A stretch of 64,000 nucleotides of DNA, from positions 248,001-312,000 of the forward strand of contig JAQZBQ010000001.1 in assembly GCA_029237825.1 (NCBI GenBank), written 5' to 3'. Shown one piece after another: positions 35,136-44,874 of this stretch. The notes beneath the pieces are model-generated. The model was not told where the DNA came from. It worked only from the letters and a program-made list of their open reading frames with translations, and did not search any database. Position 1 is the first letter of the stretch, and each line of letters starts with the position of its first letter. The DNA is from Bacteroidota bacterium. Its GTDB lineage: Bacteria > Bacteroidota > Bacteroidia > B-17B0 > Aurantibacillaceae. The position numbers and the translations under genes are program-made.

Positions 35136-35186
35136 TTTCTTTTGAGGTAAACTGGTACATTTGTCTTACAAATATACGAATTCCCG

Positions 35187-36818
35187 ATGGACTTTGACCA
35201 ACCTACGCCTCCAAAAAAAAACAACGTTTTTCTTCCAATTATTTTATCTTTTGTTTTGGTTTTAGGGATATGGCTTGGTTATTTTTTAAATAAAAAAATT
35301 ACCACTGGTTCAGGAAACCAGGACAGGTATCATGCTGGCACTAATGATAAAATTAACAGTTTGCTCAACTACATAGAATACCAATACGTTGATACCATCA
35401 ACAAAAAAAATTTAGTTGAAAAAACAGTAACGGCTATGTTACAAAGCCTTGATCCTCACTCCAGCTATATTGCCGCAAGCGAATTTGAGGCAGTAAATGA
35501 ACCGTTAGAAGGTAATTTTGATGGTATTGGTATTGAATTTAATATAATTAAAGATACCATTCGGGTAATTGCTCCCATTACCGGAGGACCATCTGAAAAA
35601 ATTGGAATCAGGGCCGGGGACCGCCTGGTGAAGGTTGAAGACAAGAATGTGGCCGGTGTAAAAATTACAAATAAAGAAGTATTTGAAAAACTCCGGGGAA
35701 AAAGCGGCACTTTGGTTAAAGTAGCTGTAGCGAGAAGTGGTGTATCAAAATTACTGGAGTTTAATATCACACGTGGCGCTATTCCTTTATACAGTGTAGA
35801 TGCGTCATATATGCTTGAGCCAACCATCGGCTATATCAAGATTAGTAAATTTGCTGCTACAACTTACCAGGAATACCTTAAGGCCTTTAACGCCTTAAGC
35901 AAGAAAGGTATGACAAAACTGATTTTGGATTTGCGCGGAAACCCGGGCGGATATTTGAACGCGGCTGTGGATATCTCTGATGAATTTTTATCTGCCGGTC
36001 AGCAAATTGTATATACACAAGGAAAAGCAAACCCGAAAAAAGTTTATAAAGCGACTCAACATGGAAGTTTTGAAAATAATCCTTTGGTAATTCTGATTGA
36101 TGAAGGTTCGGCGAGCGCAAGTGAAATTGTTGCCGGCGCGGTGCAGGATAATGATCGTGGCACAATCATTGGCAGAAGAAGTTTTGGTAAAGGATTGGTT
36201 CAGGACCAGCTACAACTACCGGACGGGTCAGCTATCCGATTAACCATTGCCAGGTATTACACACCAACAGGGAGGTGCATACAAAAACCGTATTCGGATG
36301 ATAAAGATGAATATTACAACGAAGAATACGACCGTTACGAGCACGGAGAATTACTGAATGAAGACAGTATTAAATTAGATAAAACCAAACAATATAAAAC
36401 TCCGGAAGGAAAAACCGTATACGGCGGCGGCGGCATTATGCCTGATGTATTTGTGCCACTTGATACCACACGAAGCAATCCATTCTTAAACAAAGTTTTT
36501 TATACCGGAGTAATAAATACATTTGCTTTTGAATATTCAGACAACAACCGAAGTAAATTAAAAGCCTATGGAACCTCAGCAAATTTTATCAATGAATTCC
36601 AGATTACGCTTTCCATCCTTGAAGAATTCTACAGGTACTGTGCAAGTCAAAAATTAAATCTTGATAATCCCGCTTTAAGAGAGAAAACAAATGAGGCTTT
36701 AAAACCATATCTCAAAGCATTTATTGGGAGGGGAGTTTTTGATAAAGACGCCTATTATCCTATTATTAACAAACAAGACAAATCTATTTTAAAAGCCATA
36801 GATGTTTTATCTAAATAA
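35187..36818 (+). CDS. S41-family C-terminal processing protease
   Basis: 543 residues. An N-terminal membrane helix (residues about 12-30) leads into the periplasm, followed by a PDZ domain (IRAGDRLVKVEDKNVAG) and the S41 peptidase domain. The catalytic Ser-Lys dyad is in EGSASASEIVAGAVQDN and SFGKGLVQDQLQL. Similar CtpA/Prc-type proteases trim or degrade periplasmic proteins from the C-terminus. The C-terminal helical part is long, common in Bacteroidota members. A -7-like box TACATTTG sits at 35156-35163, about 20 bases before the ATG. Two small genes of unknown function follow in the same direction. Confidence 0.9.
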   Translation: MDFDQPTPPKKNNVFLPIILSFVLVLGIWLGYFLNKKITTGSGNQDRYHAGTNDKINSLLNYIEYQYVDTINKKNLVEKTVTAMLQSLDPHSSYIAASEFEAVNEPLEGNFDGIGIEFNIIKDTIRVIAPITGGPSEKIGIRAGDRLVKVEDKNVAGVKITNKEVFEKLRGKSGTLVKVAVARSGVSKLLEFNITRGAIPLYSVDASYMLEPTIGYIKISKFAATTYQEYLKAFNALSKKGMTKLILDLRGNPGGYLNAAVDISDEFLSAGQQIVYTQGKANPKKVYKATQHGSFENNPLVILIDEGSASASEIVAGAVQDNDRGTIIGRRSFGKGLVQDQLQLPDGSAIRLTIARYYTPTGRCIQKPYSDDKDEYYNEEYDRYEHGELLNEDSIKLDKTKQYKTPEGKTVYGGGGIMPDVFVPLDTTRSNPFLNKVFYTGVINTFAFEYSDNNRSKLKAYGTSANFINEFQITLSILEEFYRYCASQKLNLDNPALREKTNEALKPYLKAFIGRGVFDKDAYYPIINKQDKSILKAIDVLSK

Positions 36819-36849
36819 ATTGTAATTTTGATAGAACAATCCTCAATTT

Positions 36850-37728
36850 ATGAATTTAAAGTATTTGGCTATCTCAGCTGTAGTTTCAGTACTGTTTACC
36901 GCTTCATGTAAAGAAATCGAAGACGATCAGAAGAATCAGGAATCTTTCGAAGTAACAGATTCATCTGCCGCTCCAACGGTGATGCCGGAAGAACATGATG
37001 TAAGTTATAATTTACCTTCAGCCTTACAAATCGCTTACGTTTTTAAAAAATCCGGGGCAAGTTTTATTCCTTCACTTTTAAATAGTAAAAGCAAGGCTCA
37101 GGAGTATAATACCAACAACTACAAACGGGCAGTAAATTTTGGCATATATAGTGCCGATTTAGCGTATTGCCTTTTCAGTAAAAAGTACGAAGAGTCGAAA
37201 GAGTATTTGAAAGCCTGTAAGGAAACCGGTTCCTTTCTGGGATTAAACCAGGCCTTTGAAAGCGATAACATTGCGCAGCGCTTTGATAAAAACATTTCGA
37301 ATGAAGATTCCGTAGTGAAAATCGTATCCAACGTTCAGTTAAAAACCGATTTGATGTTGGAACAGAATCAGCAAAAGCACATTACGGTAATTGCTTTCGC
37401 AGGTGCATGGGTTGAAAGTTTACATATTGCCCTGGCCGTGAATGCGAAAGAAAAGAACAAAAAGATTTTAGGAAGTGTTATGGAACAACTCGCATTGTGT
37501 CCGGTAATCATTAAGGCCCTGAAAAATCATAATGATTCTGAACCTGAAATTGGAAATCTCATTGCCTCCATTGAAGAAATTAATGTTCGATTTAACTCGA
37601 TTGAAGCTGTCCAAAAATCAATCGAAAGCGACGAAGAAATTGATTTTAATACGCTCACTGTCGCTGATTCAGAACTGAATGTGATTACGGACCTCGTGAA
37701 AAATTTAAGGGCAGAAATGATAAAGTAA
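36850..37728 (+). CDS. Lipoprotein of unknown function
   Basis: 292 residues. The N-terminus MNLKYLAISAVVSVLFTASC ends in a lipobox Cys at position 20, so it is a lipoprotein. The rest is soluble and mostly helical, with acidic clusters near the N-terminus (CKEIEDDQKNQESFEVTDSS) and no membrane segment. I recognise no family. A -7-like TAATTTTG is at 36823-36830. The next gene starts 7 bases after its stop, so they are probably co-transcribed with or after the S41 protease. Confidence 0.75.
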   Translation: MNLKYLAISAVVSVLFTASCKEIEDDQKNQESFEVTDSSAAPTVMPEEHDVSYNLPSALQIAYVFKKSGASFIPSLLNSKSKAQEYNTNNYKRAVNFGIYSADLAYCLFSKKYEESKEYLKACKETGSFLGLNQAFESDNIAQRFDKNISNEDSVVKIVSNVQLKTDLMLEQNQQKHITVIAFAGAWVESLHIALAVNAKEKNKKILGSVMEQLALCPVIIKALKNHNDSEPEIGNLIASIEEINVRFNSIEAVQKSIESDEEIDFNTLTVADSELNVITDLVKNLRAEMIK

Positions 37729-37735
37729 AATAACA

Positions 37736-38191
37736 ATGAAAAAATATACCAAAGCGTTTTTATCAATCGTATTATTACCATTTTTAATGGCTTTCCAGGG
37801 AGGTGATGTTCTTTGCAATTCAAAAGAATTGAAAGAGAAAGCCAGACAGGCACTAGAACCTTACAAATATGATAGCGCAGAACTTACCCGTATCACGTAC
37901 AAGAAAAAGGAATCTATGAAAGAAGTCGAGGTTCCACTCTTTATTGGCGAAAAATACAGGATCGTTTTTGAATTGGAAGCTTTACCAAAGCAAATTGAAG
38001 TTCAGATTTATAATAAAGATAAGGACTCAAAAAACAGAAAACTTCTTTTTTCTTCAAAAGAAATGGGTGATAAAAAGGAATTCTTTTTCGAAGTTTCAAA
38101 AACACGTCATGTTTATGTAGATTATATCGTTCCGCCCATGGAAGAAGGATCCTACAATGGTTGCGCCGTGTTTATGGTTGGATATAAATAG
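37736..38191 (+). CDS. Small exported protein of unknown function
   Basis: 151 residues with a signal peptide (MKKYTKAFLSIVLLPFLMAFQGGD). The mature part has alternating strands and many Lys and Glu residues, ending DYIVPPMEEGSYNGCAVFMVGYK. Two cysteines (CNSKEL near residue 27 and GCAVF near the end) could form a disulfide. It resembles small periplasmic beta-sandwich proteins, but I assign no function. It starts 7 bases after the lipoprotein gene and ends 4 bases before the convergent rhodanese gene. Confidence 0.75.
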   Translation: MKKYTKAFLSIVLLPFLMAFQGGDVLCNSKELKEKARQALEPYKYDSAELTRITYKKKESMKEVEVPLFIGEKYRIVFELEALPKQIEVQIYNKDKDSKNRKLLFSSKEMGDKKEFFFEVSKTRHVYVDYIVPPMEEGSYNGCAVFMVGYK

Positions 38192-38195
38192 GAGA

Positions 38196-38582
38196 CTATT
38201 CTTTTTTCTCAACTTCAAAACCTTTTTTCTTCCAGTCATCAAAACCTTTTTCAAGATTGATCACATGTTCGAATCCCTGCTTCTGCATCAGTTCAGCGCA
38301 ATCTCCACTTCTCCCACCCCCTGCGCAATAAATCAGGTAAGTTTTCTTTTTATCTAAATTAGATATAACTGATTCCGCATCTTTTTTCAGGAAATCAATA
38401 TGTGCTGCGCCTTTAATATATCCTTTGGTTTTCAGTTCATCATCAGTTCGCAGGTCAATTAGGTAGGCCTTTTTTTCATCAATAAGTTTTTTAAAAGTTA
38501 CCGCGTCTACGTTCTCAATTTTTGTTTGGGCAAAACCCAGTGCTGCTATAAATAGCAAGGCAATCGTAATCAATTGTTTCAT
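38196..38582 (-). CDS. Exported single-domain rhodanese-like protein
   Basis: 128 residues, signal peptide (MKQLITIALLFIAALGFAQ), then one rhodanese fold. The active-site Cys is in IYCAGGGRSGDCAELM, a loop consistent with sulfurtransferases. Such proteins in the periplasm transfer sulfane sulfur or detoxify persulfides, but substrate is unknown. The preceding STAS-like gene overlaps its start by 4 bases, so they are translated from one transcript. Confidence 0.85.
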   Translation of the reverse strand: MKQLITIALLFIAALGFAQTKIENVDAVTFKKLIDEKKAYLIDLRTDDELKTKGYIKGAAHIDFLKKDAESVISNLDKKKTYLIYCAGGGRSGDCAELMQKQGFEHVINLEKGFDDWKKKGFEVEKKE

Positions 38583-39004
38583 TTTGATTTATCTTTAAAA
38601 GTTAATAACCAATGAATCGCTTTTTGTTTGTCCTCAAACATACGCATTTTCATTTTTTGCTGATTCGAAAAATTTATAATGAAGTTAATCAGGATGCGAT
38701 GCGCTAATGATTTAACAATAACGGCGGTTGCAGCTGTCATTTCATAAGAATCCAATTGCGTTGAAAATTCCCTTGCTTCTTTAGAAATTGACGTGTATGT
38801 TCCTGATTCCACTAATACAAGGTGTTTATTTATTCCATCATATTTGGATTTAAAAAACGCATGCTGTTTCATAGAATCTTTTAACTCAATTTGAATGTTG
38901 TCCTTTAGTTTGATGTAAATAATTCCGTTGTCCCAAAATTGAATGGTAGAAATGCCATCCGCATGGGACTCCAAAACTCTGTGTATCGTTACATCAACAG
39001 TCAA
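38579..39004 (-). CDS. STAS/SpoIIAA-like protein (DUF7793-like)
   Basis: 141 residues, no signal or membrane segment. The pattern is that of a Bacteroidota STAS-like family: an early beta strand, LVLVESGTYTSISKEAREFS, then TAATAVIVKSLAHRILINFIINF and MFEDKQKAIHWL. These proteins resemble SpoIIAA anti-anti-sigma folds, but lack the usual partner kinase here. The DUF7793 label is from memory and should be verified. It overlaps the rhodanese gene by 4 bases and starts 2 bases after the methyltransferase stop, suggesting one transcript with both. Confidence 0.68.
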   Translation of the reverse strand: MTVDVTIHRVLESHADGISTIQFWDNGIIYIKLKDNIQIELKDSMKQHAFFKSKYDGINKHLVLVESGTYTSISKEAREFSTQLDSYEMTAATAVIVKSLAHRILINFIINFSNQQKMKMRMFEDKQKAIHWLLTFKDKSK

Positions 39005-39006
39005 AC

Positions 39007-40215
39007 TTAATTGCGCTTAATCAATGCCATGTAAAATCCGTCGAACCCCTCGCTTGGCATAATATGTTTCTCTTTCACAAATTGAAAGTCATCATTAGCG
39101 TTGAGGAAGGCATCAACTTGCCTGCGATTCTCTCCTGGTAATATACTGCAGGTTGAATAAACAAGTTCACCGCCTTTCTTAACCATCTTTGAATACTCAG
39201 ACAATATTTTCTGCTGAAGTGCCTTAGTTCGTTCAATAAATTCAGGGTTTAACTTCCATTTCGCATCGGGGTTGCGTTTAATAACGCCTAAGCCACTGCA
39301 CGGAACATCAAGCAACAAACGATCCGCCGTGCCTTCCAAACGTTTTATGGTTTTACTTCCCTCTATCAACCTGGGTTCTATATTGCTTGCAGTAGCTCTG
39401 CGCGCGCGCTTTTTTAATTCATCCAGTTTCCACTGTGTAACATCCATTGAAATAATACGACCTTTGTTTTGCATTAACGCCGCAAGATGTAACGACTTTC
39501 CCCCACCACCAGCACAGGCGTCGATGACCCGCATACCAGGTGCAACATTCAAAAATTCAGAAATGGCCTGGGAACCCGCGTCCTGTAATTCAAATAATCC
39601 AAGTTTGAATAATGGGTTTTGAAATAAGTTTTGTCTTTGCAAAACAATTAACGCGTCCGGATAATCATCCTGTGTTTCTACTTCAATTTCCTGTTCTTCT
39701 AAATGCTTCATAAGGATTTCCTTTCTGGTTTTAAGAGTGTTTACTCTCAATACCACCTCAGCCTGTTTATTCAACGCTTTGGCTTCCATTTCCCAGGCAT
39801 CCTTTCCGAGTTCCTTTTCGCCTAATTCCCACAACCAATCCGGGTAAGATTGCAGAATGCGCTGATCGTTTAAGGCTTTATAAGCACTAAGAATTTCTTT
39901 TTCGTTTAAATTTTTAAAATCTCGTTCATCAGGCATCGGCATTTTTCGGATGATAAAATAGACCCCCAATATTTCCCAAAATCCAGTGTTTGTTCTTGCC
40001 AGATATCCTAATAACCTATAATTTCGAACTATCTCATAAGTAGTTTCTGCAATGAAACGCCGGTCGCGGCTACCAAATTTTGGATTTTCCTTTAACGTCT
40101 TTTCAATAACCTTATCGGCGTACTTGTTATCGTTAAATATAGTTTGCAAAGCGTTAACCACAGCTTGCAGTAAAACACGATGAGGTTTGGATTGCTTTTT
40201 TTGCTTCTTAAACAT
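39007..40215 (-). CDS. RsmB/NOP-family RNA methyltransferase
   Basis: 402 residues. An N-terminal NusB-like region is followed by a SAM-dependent m5C methyltransferase domain. Seen: the SAM-binding IDACAGGGGKSLHLAAL, ISMDVTQWKLDEL, then the catalytic pair of cysteines in LLDVPCSGLGVIKRNPDAKW and YSTCSILPGENRRQVDAFL. It methylates cytosine in rRNA, probably 16S C967 as RsmB does, but target specificity is inferred. A -7-like box TAAATTTG at 40227-40220 lies only 4 bases above the ATG, so the transcript may have almost no leader. Confidence 0.9.
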   Translation of the reverse strand: MFKKQKKQSKPHRVLLQAVVNALQTIFNDNKYADKVIEKTLKENPKFGSRDRRFIAETTYEIVRNYRLLGYLARTNTGFWEILGVYFIIRKMPMPDERDFKNLNEKEILSAYKALNDQRILQSYPDWLWELGEKELGKDAWEMEAKALNKQAEVVLRVNTLKTRKEILMKHLEEQEIEVETQDDYPDALIVLQRQNLFQNPLFKLGLFELQDAGSQAISEFLNVAPGMRVIDACAGGGGKSLHLAALMQNKGRIISMDVTQWKLDELKKRARRATASNIEPRLIEGSKTIKRLEGTADRLLLDVPCSGLGVIKRNPDAKWKLNPEFIERTKALQQKILSEYSKMVKKGGELVYSTCSILPGENRRQVDAFLNANDDFQFVKEKHIMPSEGFDGFYMALIKRN

Positions 40216-40276
40216 AACGCAAATTTAAGGTTTTTGAACCGCATCATGGCCTTAATTTTTGCTATATTTACATGAC

Positions 40277-41572
40277 ATGAAAACGCTATTTATGAAACAT
40301 TTTCTCTTGTTTTTGATCCTTGCAACTTCTGTATCCGTTGCTCAAACCCCGCGCATTTTATTAAAGAATGGCTTTGCACATATGGGAAACGGACAGGTTA
40401 TAGAAAACAGTATGATTGCCATACGGGACGGAAAAATTGAAATGGTAGCCGACGCACGACTGGTAAGAATAGACATATCGCAATATGACACTACCATTGA
40501 TTTGACCGGGAAGCATATTTATCCCGGATTAATTGCACCAAACTGTATTTTAGGATTGCAGGAGGCCGAAGCTGTGAGACAGACAAGTGATTATGCCGAA
40601 GTTGGAGAATATAATCCACACATCAGAAGTTTAATTGCCTATAATGCTGAAAGTAAAATTCTTGAAACCGTTAAGGCGAACGGAGTATTATATACACAAT
40701 CAACTCCTCGGTATGGTGTGATAAGCGGGTCTTCTTCTATTATGGCAACTGATGGATGGAACTGGGAAGATGCTGTATTAAAAAAAGACGATGGAATTCA
40801 CCTGAATTTTCCAAACTCAATTCAAAAACATGGTTGGTGGGCAGAACAGCAACCAAGCGAAAAAAATTCAAAATACACAGAGCAATTAAACGACCTTACC
40901 ACCTTTTTTGAAAATGCACAGGGATATTACCTTGCAAAAAATGTTATTGAAAAAAATCTGCGCTTCGAAGCCATGAAGGGGATTTTTAACGGAACAAAAA
41001 CGCTTTTCATTCACACGGATTACGTGAAAGATATCATCAGTGCTGTAAACTTCGGTAAACACTTTAAAATTCAGAAAATGGTGTTGGTTGGCGGTAAAGA
41101 CAGTTATAAAATTACCAAATTGCTCCGCGATAATAAAATCCCGGTGATGCTAAACCGTTTACATGATCTTCCCGATTTACCGGAAGCCGAAACCGATTTG
41201 ATTTATAAATTACCATATCTTTTACAAAAAGATTCAGTCCTTTTTTGTTTGCAAAATCAGGGCGATATGGAAGCAATGAATGCTAGAAACATTGCCTTTT
41301 TGGCCGGGACAGCTGCTGCCTACGGTTTAACAAAAGAACAAGCCTTACAAAGCATCACGCTCAACAGTGCAAAAATACTTGGCGTAGATCATTTGATTGG
41401 GAGTCTCGAAAATGGAAAAATTGCATCACTCGTAGTTTCAGAAGGTGATATTTTGGATATGAAAACGAATAAGATTATTCTTGCCTTTATTGAAGGTAAA
41501 AACATTTCATTAAACAATTTCCAAAACGATCTCCATAAAAAATATTCGGATAAACTCGGCATAAAACAATAG
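40277..41572 (+). CDS. Amidohydrolase-like exported protein lacking the HxH motif
   Basis: 431 residues from the ATG at 40277; the TTG at 40259 is not convincing. A signal peptide follows (MKHFLLFLILATSVSVAQ within the first 25). The shape is that of amidohydrolases: N-terminal beta part with IAIRDGKIEMVADARLV and DLTGKHIYPGLIAPNCIL, and C-terminal TLNSAKILGVDHLIGSLENGKIASLVV. In active members the segment after PGLI reads D-H-H; here it is PGLIAPNC, and no HxH is visible, so the usual metal site is missing. Exported amidohydrolase-like proteins of this kind occur in Bacteroidota. Function unknown; catalytic activity doubtful. Confidence 0.8.
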   Translation: MKTLFMKHFLLFLILATSVSVAQTPRILLKNGFAHMGNGQVIENSMIAIRDGKIEMVADARLVRIDISQYDTTIDLTGKHIYPGLIAPNCILGLQEAEAVRQTSDYAEVGEYNPHIRSLIAYNAESKILETVKANGVLYTQSTPRYGVISGSSSIMATDGWNWEDAVLKKDDGIHLNFPNSIQKHGWWAEQQPSEKNSKYTEQLNDLTTFFENAQGYYLAKNVIEKNLRFEAMKGIFNGTKTLFIHTDYVKDIISAVNFGKHFKIQKMVLVGGKDSYKITKLLRDNKIPVMLNRLHDLPDLPEAETDLIYKLPYLLQKDSVLFCLQNQGDMEAMNARNIAFLAGTAAAYGLTKEQALQSITLNSAKILGVDHLIGSLENGKIASLVVSEGDILDMKTNKIILAFIEGKNISLNNFQNDLHKKYSDKLGIKQ

Positions 41573-41642
41573 TAATCAACTTGAACTTTCGCCTGAAGAA
41601 ATGATTATGAAATTGGAAATGATTTAAAACCAAGCTACACCA

Positions 41643-43271
41643 ATGAATTTTTATATCAAATCCAATTTGATTGACCTTGTTGCCAAAGAAATTTTTCCTG
41701 CTGAAGTAAAAATAGACAACGGGATTATCACCTCCATCGAAAGAATTCAGGAAACTCCAACCACTTATATTTTACCTGGCTTTATCGATGCCCATGTTCA
41801 TATTGAAAGCAGTATGCTGGTGCCTACTGAATTTGCCAGACTTGCAGTATGTCATGGTACTGTAGGCACAATCTCCGACCCTCACGAAATTGCTAATGTA
41901 TTGGGAATAGCGGGTGTTGAATACATGATAAACAACGCGAAGCAGGTACCCTTTCATTTCTTTTTTGGCGCGCCATCCTGTGTTCCTGCAACAGGCTTCG
42001 AAACAGCAGGTGCAGTAATCGATTCCAATGACATAGAACGGTTACTGTCGATGGATGAGATTGTTTACCTCGCAGAAATGATGAATTTTCCGGGCGTAAT
42101 TTTTAATGATCAGGAGGTTTTAAAAAAAATAGCTTCCGCAAAAAAATTTAATAAACCTATTGACGGACATGCACCGGGATTAATGGGCGAGGATATGAGA
42201 ACCTATTTTAACGCAGGCATCTCAACCGATCATGAATGTTTTATGTATGACGAAGCACTTGACAAATTGAGGCATGGTATAAAAATTATGATCAGAGAAG
42301 GAAGTGCTGCAAAAAATTTTGAAACCCTTATTCCTTTACTCGACCATTTTCCTGATCAGATAATGTTTTGTTGCGACGATAAGCATCCTGATAACCTCGT
42401 GGAAGGACACATTAATTTTCACGTTAAGCGGGCACTGGAAAAAGGACATGATCTGTTTCATGTGCTTCGTGCATCATCCTTGAACGTCATAAAACATTAT
42501 AATTTACCTGTGGGTTTACTCCAGGTAGGAGATTGCGCCGATTTTATTGAAATTGATTCACTTCAAAACCTTAAAATCTTAAAAACTTACATCCGTGGGC
42601 AGCTCGTTTCAGAAAACAGTAACTCGCTATTACCAATATTAAAAGCGCCAATTTTGAATAACTTTTCCTGCAGCCTGAAGCAGGCATCCGATTTTAAAAT
42701 AGGGGTTGAAGGTAAAACTATTCGCGTAATCGAAGTTCTGGAAGGTCAATTGATTACGAATGAACTTTTTATGGAAGCGTGTAACATAGATGGGTATGCA
42801 GAGTCAAATATCCAAAATGATGTTCTGAAAATTGCGGTAGTTAACCGTTACAGGGACGAAAAAATTACCGTAGGCTTTATAAAAAATGTTGGCTTGCATA
42901 AAGGCGCAATCGCAAGTTGTGTAGCCCACGACTGTCACAACATTGTTGTTGTAGGCGTGAACGACGATGATATGTGCGCTGCTGTAAATTTGATCATTCA
43001 GGAAAAAGGTGGTATTGCCCTGGCAAATGGAAAAGAACATTTAAACCTACCTTTGCCTATCGCCGGAATTATGACCAATCAACCCGCAGAGGAAGTAGCG
43101 GAAACTTACATACAGTTAGACCGGCGAGCCAAAGAATTGGGAAGTAAGTTAAAAGCTCCTTTTATGAGTTTATCGTTTATGGCTCTTCTTGTTATTCCAC
43201 AGCTAAAATTAAGTGACAAGGGATTGTTCAACGGCAAGACATTCGAATTTAGTGATGTGTTCGTGAATTAA
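41643..43271 (+). CDS. ade: Adenine deaminase
   Basis: 542 residues. Ade deaminates adenine to hypoxanthine. Seen: GFIDAHVHIESSMLVPTEFA with the metal-binding HxH, SDPHEIANVLGI, PIDGHAPGLMG, GISTDHECFMYDEALDKLR, IMFCCDDKHPDNL, and the C-terminal domain with IAGIMTNQPAEEV. It is complete, unlike the amidohydrolase upstream, and overlaps the alpha/beta hydrolase gene by one base, so the two are coupled. Confidence 0.93.
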   Translation: MNFYIKSNLIDLVAKEIFPAEVKIDNGIITSIERIQETPTTYILPGFIDAHVHIESSMLVPTEFARLAVCHGTVGTISDPHEIANVLGIAGVEYMINNAKQVPFHFFFGAPSCVPATGFETAGAVIDSNDIERLLSMDEIVYLAEMMNFPGVIFNDQEVLKKIASAKKFNKPIDGHAPGLMGEDMRTYFNAGISTDHECFMYDEALDKLRHGIKIMIREGSAAKNFETLIPLLDHFPDQIMFCCDDKHPDNLVEGHINFHVKRALEKGHDLFHVLRASSLNVIKHYNLPVGLLQVGDCADFIEIDSLQNLKILKTYIRGQLVSENSNSLLPILKAPILNNFSCSLKQASDFKIGVEGKTIRVIEVLEGQLITNELFMEACNIDGYAESNIQNDVLKIAVVNRYRDEKITVGFIKNVGLHKGAIASCVAHDCHNIVVVGVNDDDMCAAVNLIIQEKGGIALANGKEHLNLPLPIAGIMTNQPAEEVAETYIQLDRRAKELGSKLKAPFMSLSFMALLVIPQLKLSDKGLFNGKTFEFSDVFVN

Positions 43272-44140
43272 TGAAGATCAAATCCATATCCACTATAATA
43301 GTGTCGCTTTTCGTAATTCTAGGATTGGCCTCATGGATTAGCTTGGGCGAAGAGGACGGCTATTTTGTATATCTGCGCGGAAAAAAACAATACGTCGTGA
43401 TACAAGGTCAAGGCGAACCAACCATCGTTTTTATCTCGGGTAAAGGACGGACTCACAAAGATTTCAGAAAAGTGTATTCCAAATTAAAAAAAACCAACAC
43501 CATCTTTGCATACGACAGAGCAGGACTTGGTAATTCAGAATTGATACGGAATAACAGGACGGTTGATACCATGGCATATGAACTGCACGAGTTGTTAGTT
43601 AAGGAAAAATTAAAACCTCCCTTTGTTTTAGTTGGTCAATCCATGGGTGGTTACATCATGCGATGCTTTGCAAACCTATACCCTGAAAAGGTTTCAGGGA
43701 TGGTATTTGTGGAACCGGCACATGAATATGAATTTAAACATGGCATAGAGATCAGAAGCGATTCTGATAAAGTGGTTTTCAGGGATGAATTTAAAAGCTA
43801 TTTGAAAGCAGAAGGCAGAACCAAAGGACAACAGGCCGAATCGAAACATAATTTTGACTTTGATAGTACGGGCTTTTCTTCCAATCAACGGATTGTAAAA
43901 GAAATTCCACTGCCCTCCACTATTCCTGTTACTGTTTTAATAGCGAGAAAAGTGGATGCGGAAAACGACTACATTGATAAAGAAATGGAATTTCGTTTGA
44001 CCTATTTCGAGAAATGGAAGAGTCTGAATCCCCAGACAAAAATAATTTCAACCTTTAAGAGTGGCCATTTTATTGAACTGGACCAGCCAAGCCTGGTGAT
44101 CCAAGAAATTGAAGAGCTTATACGCAAAAATAAAAACTGA
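43271..44140 (+). CDS. Alpha/beta hydrolase
   Basis: 289 residues. An N-terminal hydrophobic segment (about residues 7-25) acts as signal or anchor. The fold is typical: IVFISGKGRTHKDF oxyanion region, YDRAGLGNSE, the nucleophile elbow LVGQSMGGYIMR with catalytic Ser, FVEPAHEYEF, and the His in FKSGHFIELDQP. It is linked to ade by a one-base overlap (TAATG). Substrate unknown; the family includes esterases and lipases. Nothing suggests it acts in adenine metabolism. Confidence 0.87.
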   Translation: MKIKSISTIIVSLFVILGLASWISLGEEDGYFVYLRGKKQYVVIQGQGEPTIVFISGKGRTHKDFRKVYSKLKKTNTIFAYDRAGLGNSELIRNNRTVDTMAYELHELLVKEKLKPPFVLVGQSMGGYIMRCFANLYPEKVSGMVFVEPAHEYEFKHGIEIRSDSDKVVFRDEFKSYLKAEGRTKGQQAESKHNFDFDSTGFSSNQRIVKEIPLPSTIPVTVLIARKVDAENDYIDKEMEFRLTYFEKWKSLNPQTKIISTFKSGHFIELDQPSLVIQEIEELIRKNKN

Positions 44141-44207
44141 ACCGTTCGGATACAGTAAATGTTTCCGTTATGAATTCTAAAAAATAAAAATCTTAAAATC
44201 AGCTAGT

Positions 44208-44789
44208 TCAGTTACTTACATTTGAATCATTGTAACAATCACGGCACAACGGTTCATAGCTTTCTGTTTCACCAAGTAAAACAAGGCTTGTGTCATTTGT
44301 AGTGCGATGTGAAATATGAGCAAGGCTGCCGCATTTCATACAAATGGCGTGAACTTTTGTAACGTACTCGGCCACTGCAAGCAATCCAGGCATTGGACCG
44401 AAAGGCTTGCCTTTAAAATCCATATCCAAACCTGCTACAATCACTCTCACTCCACTATTAGCTAACTGATTGCAAACGTTTATCAATTCCATATCAAAAA
44501 ACTGAGCTTCATCAATTCCCACAACATCTACATCATTTGCAAGCAATAAAATGTTCGAACTTGAAGGAACGGGAGTACTATGAATTTCATTTCCCTGATG
44601 GGAAACAACTTTTATTTCATGATAACGGTTATCAATCTGCGGTTTAAATATTTCAACTTTTTGTCGCGCAAACTGGGCGCGCTTCAATCGTCTGATGAGT
44701 TCCTCTGTTTTTCCAGAAAACATTGACCCACAAACCACTTCAATCCATCCTTTCCGGGTTACACTATGTTTAATGTTTTCTAAAAACAT
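44208..44789 (-). CDS. tdk: Thymidine kinase
   Basis: 193 residues from the ATG at 44789 ([18 protein letters not shown]); the upstream in-frame codon at 44873 adds a tail with no family similarity. Tdk phosphorylates thymidine in pyrimidine salvage. Seen: P-loop [19 protein letters not shown], the Walker B-like [29 protein letters not shown], and a zinc-binding cluster in [14 protein letters not shown] and CRDCY. A type II thymidine kinase. It is divergent from the hypothetical gene starting at 44875. Confidence 0.95.
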   Translation of the reverse strand: MFLENIKHSVTRKGWIEVVCGSMFSGKTEELIRRLKRAQFARQKVEIFKPQIDNRYHEIKVVSHQGNEIHSTPVPSSSNILLLANDVDVVGIDEAQFFDMELINVCNQLANSGVRVIVAGLDMDFKGKPFGPMPGLLAVAEYVTKVHAICMKCGSLAHISHRTTNDTSLVLLGETESYEPLCRDCYNDSNVSN

Positions 44790-44874
44790 GTTTATTAGAT
44801 ATTGATAACAAAATCTAAAAATAAACGATGTATCTTTAAATTGAAGTATTTTTAATTCTTTAATTATCCACATT

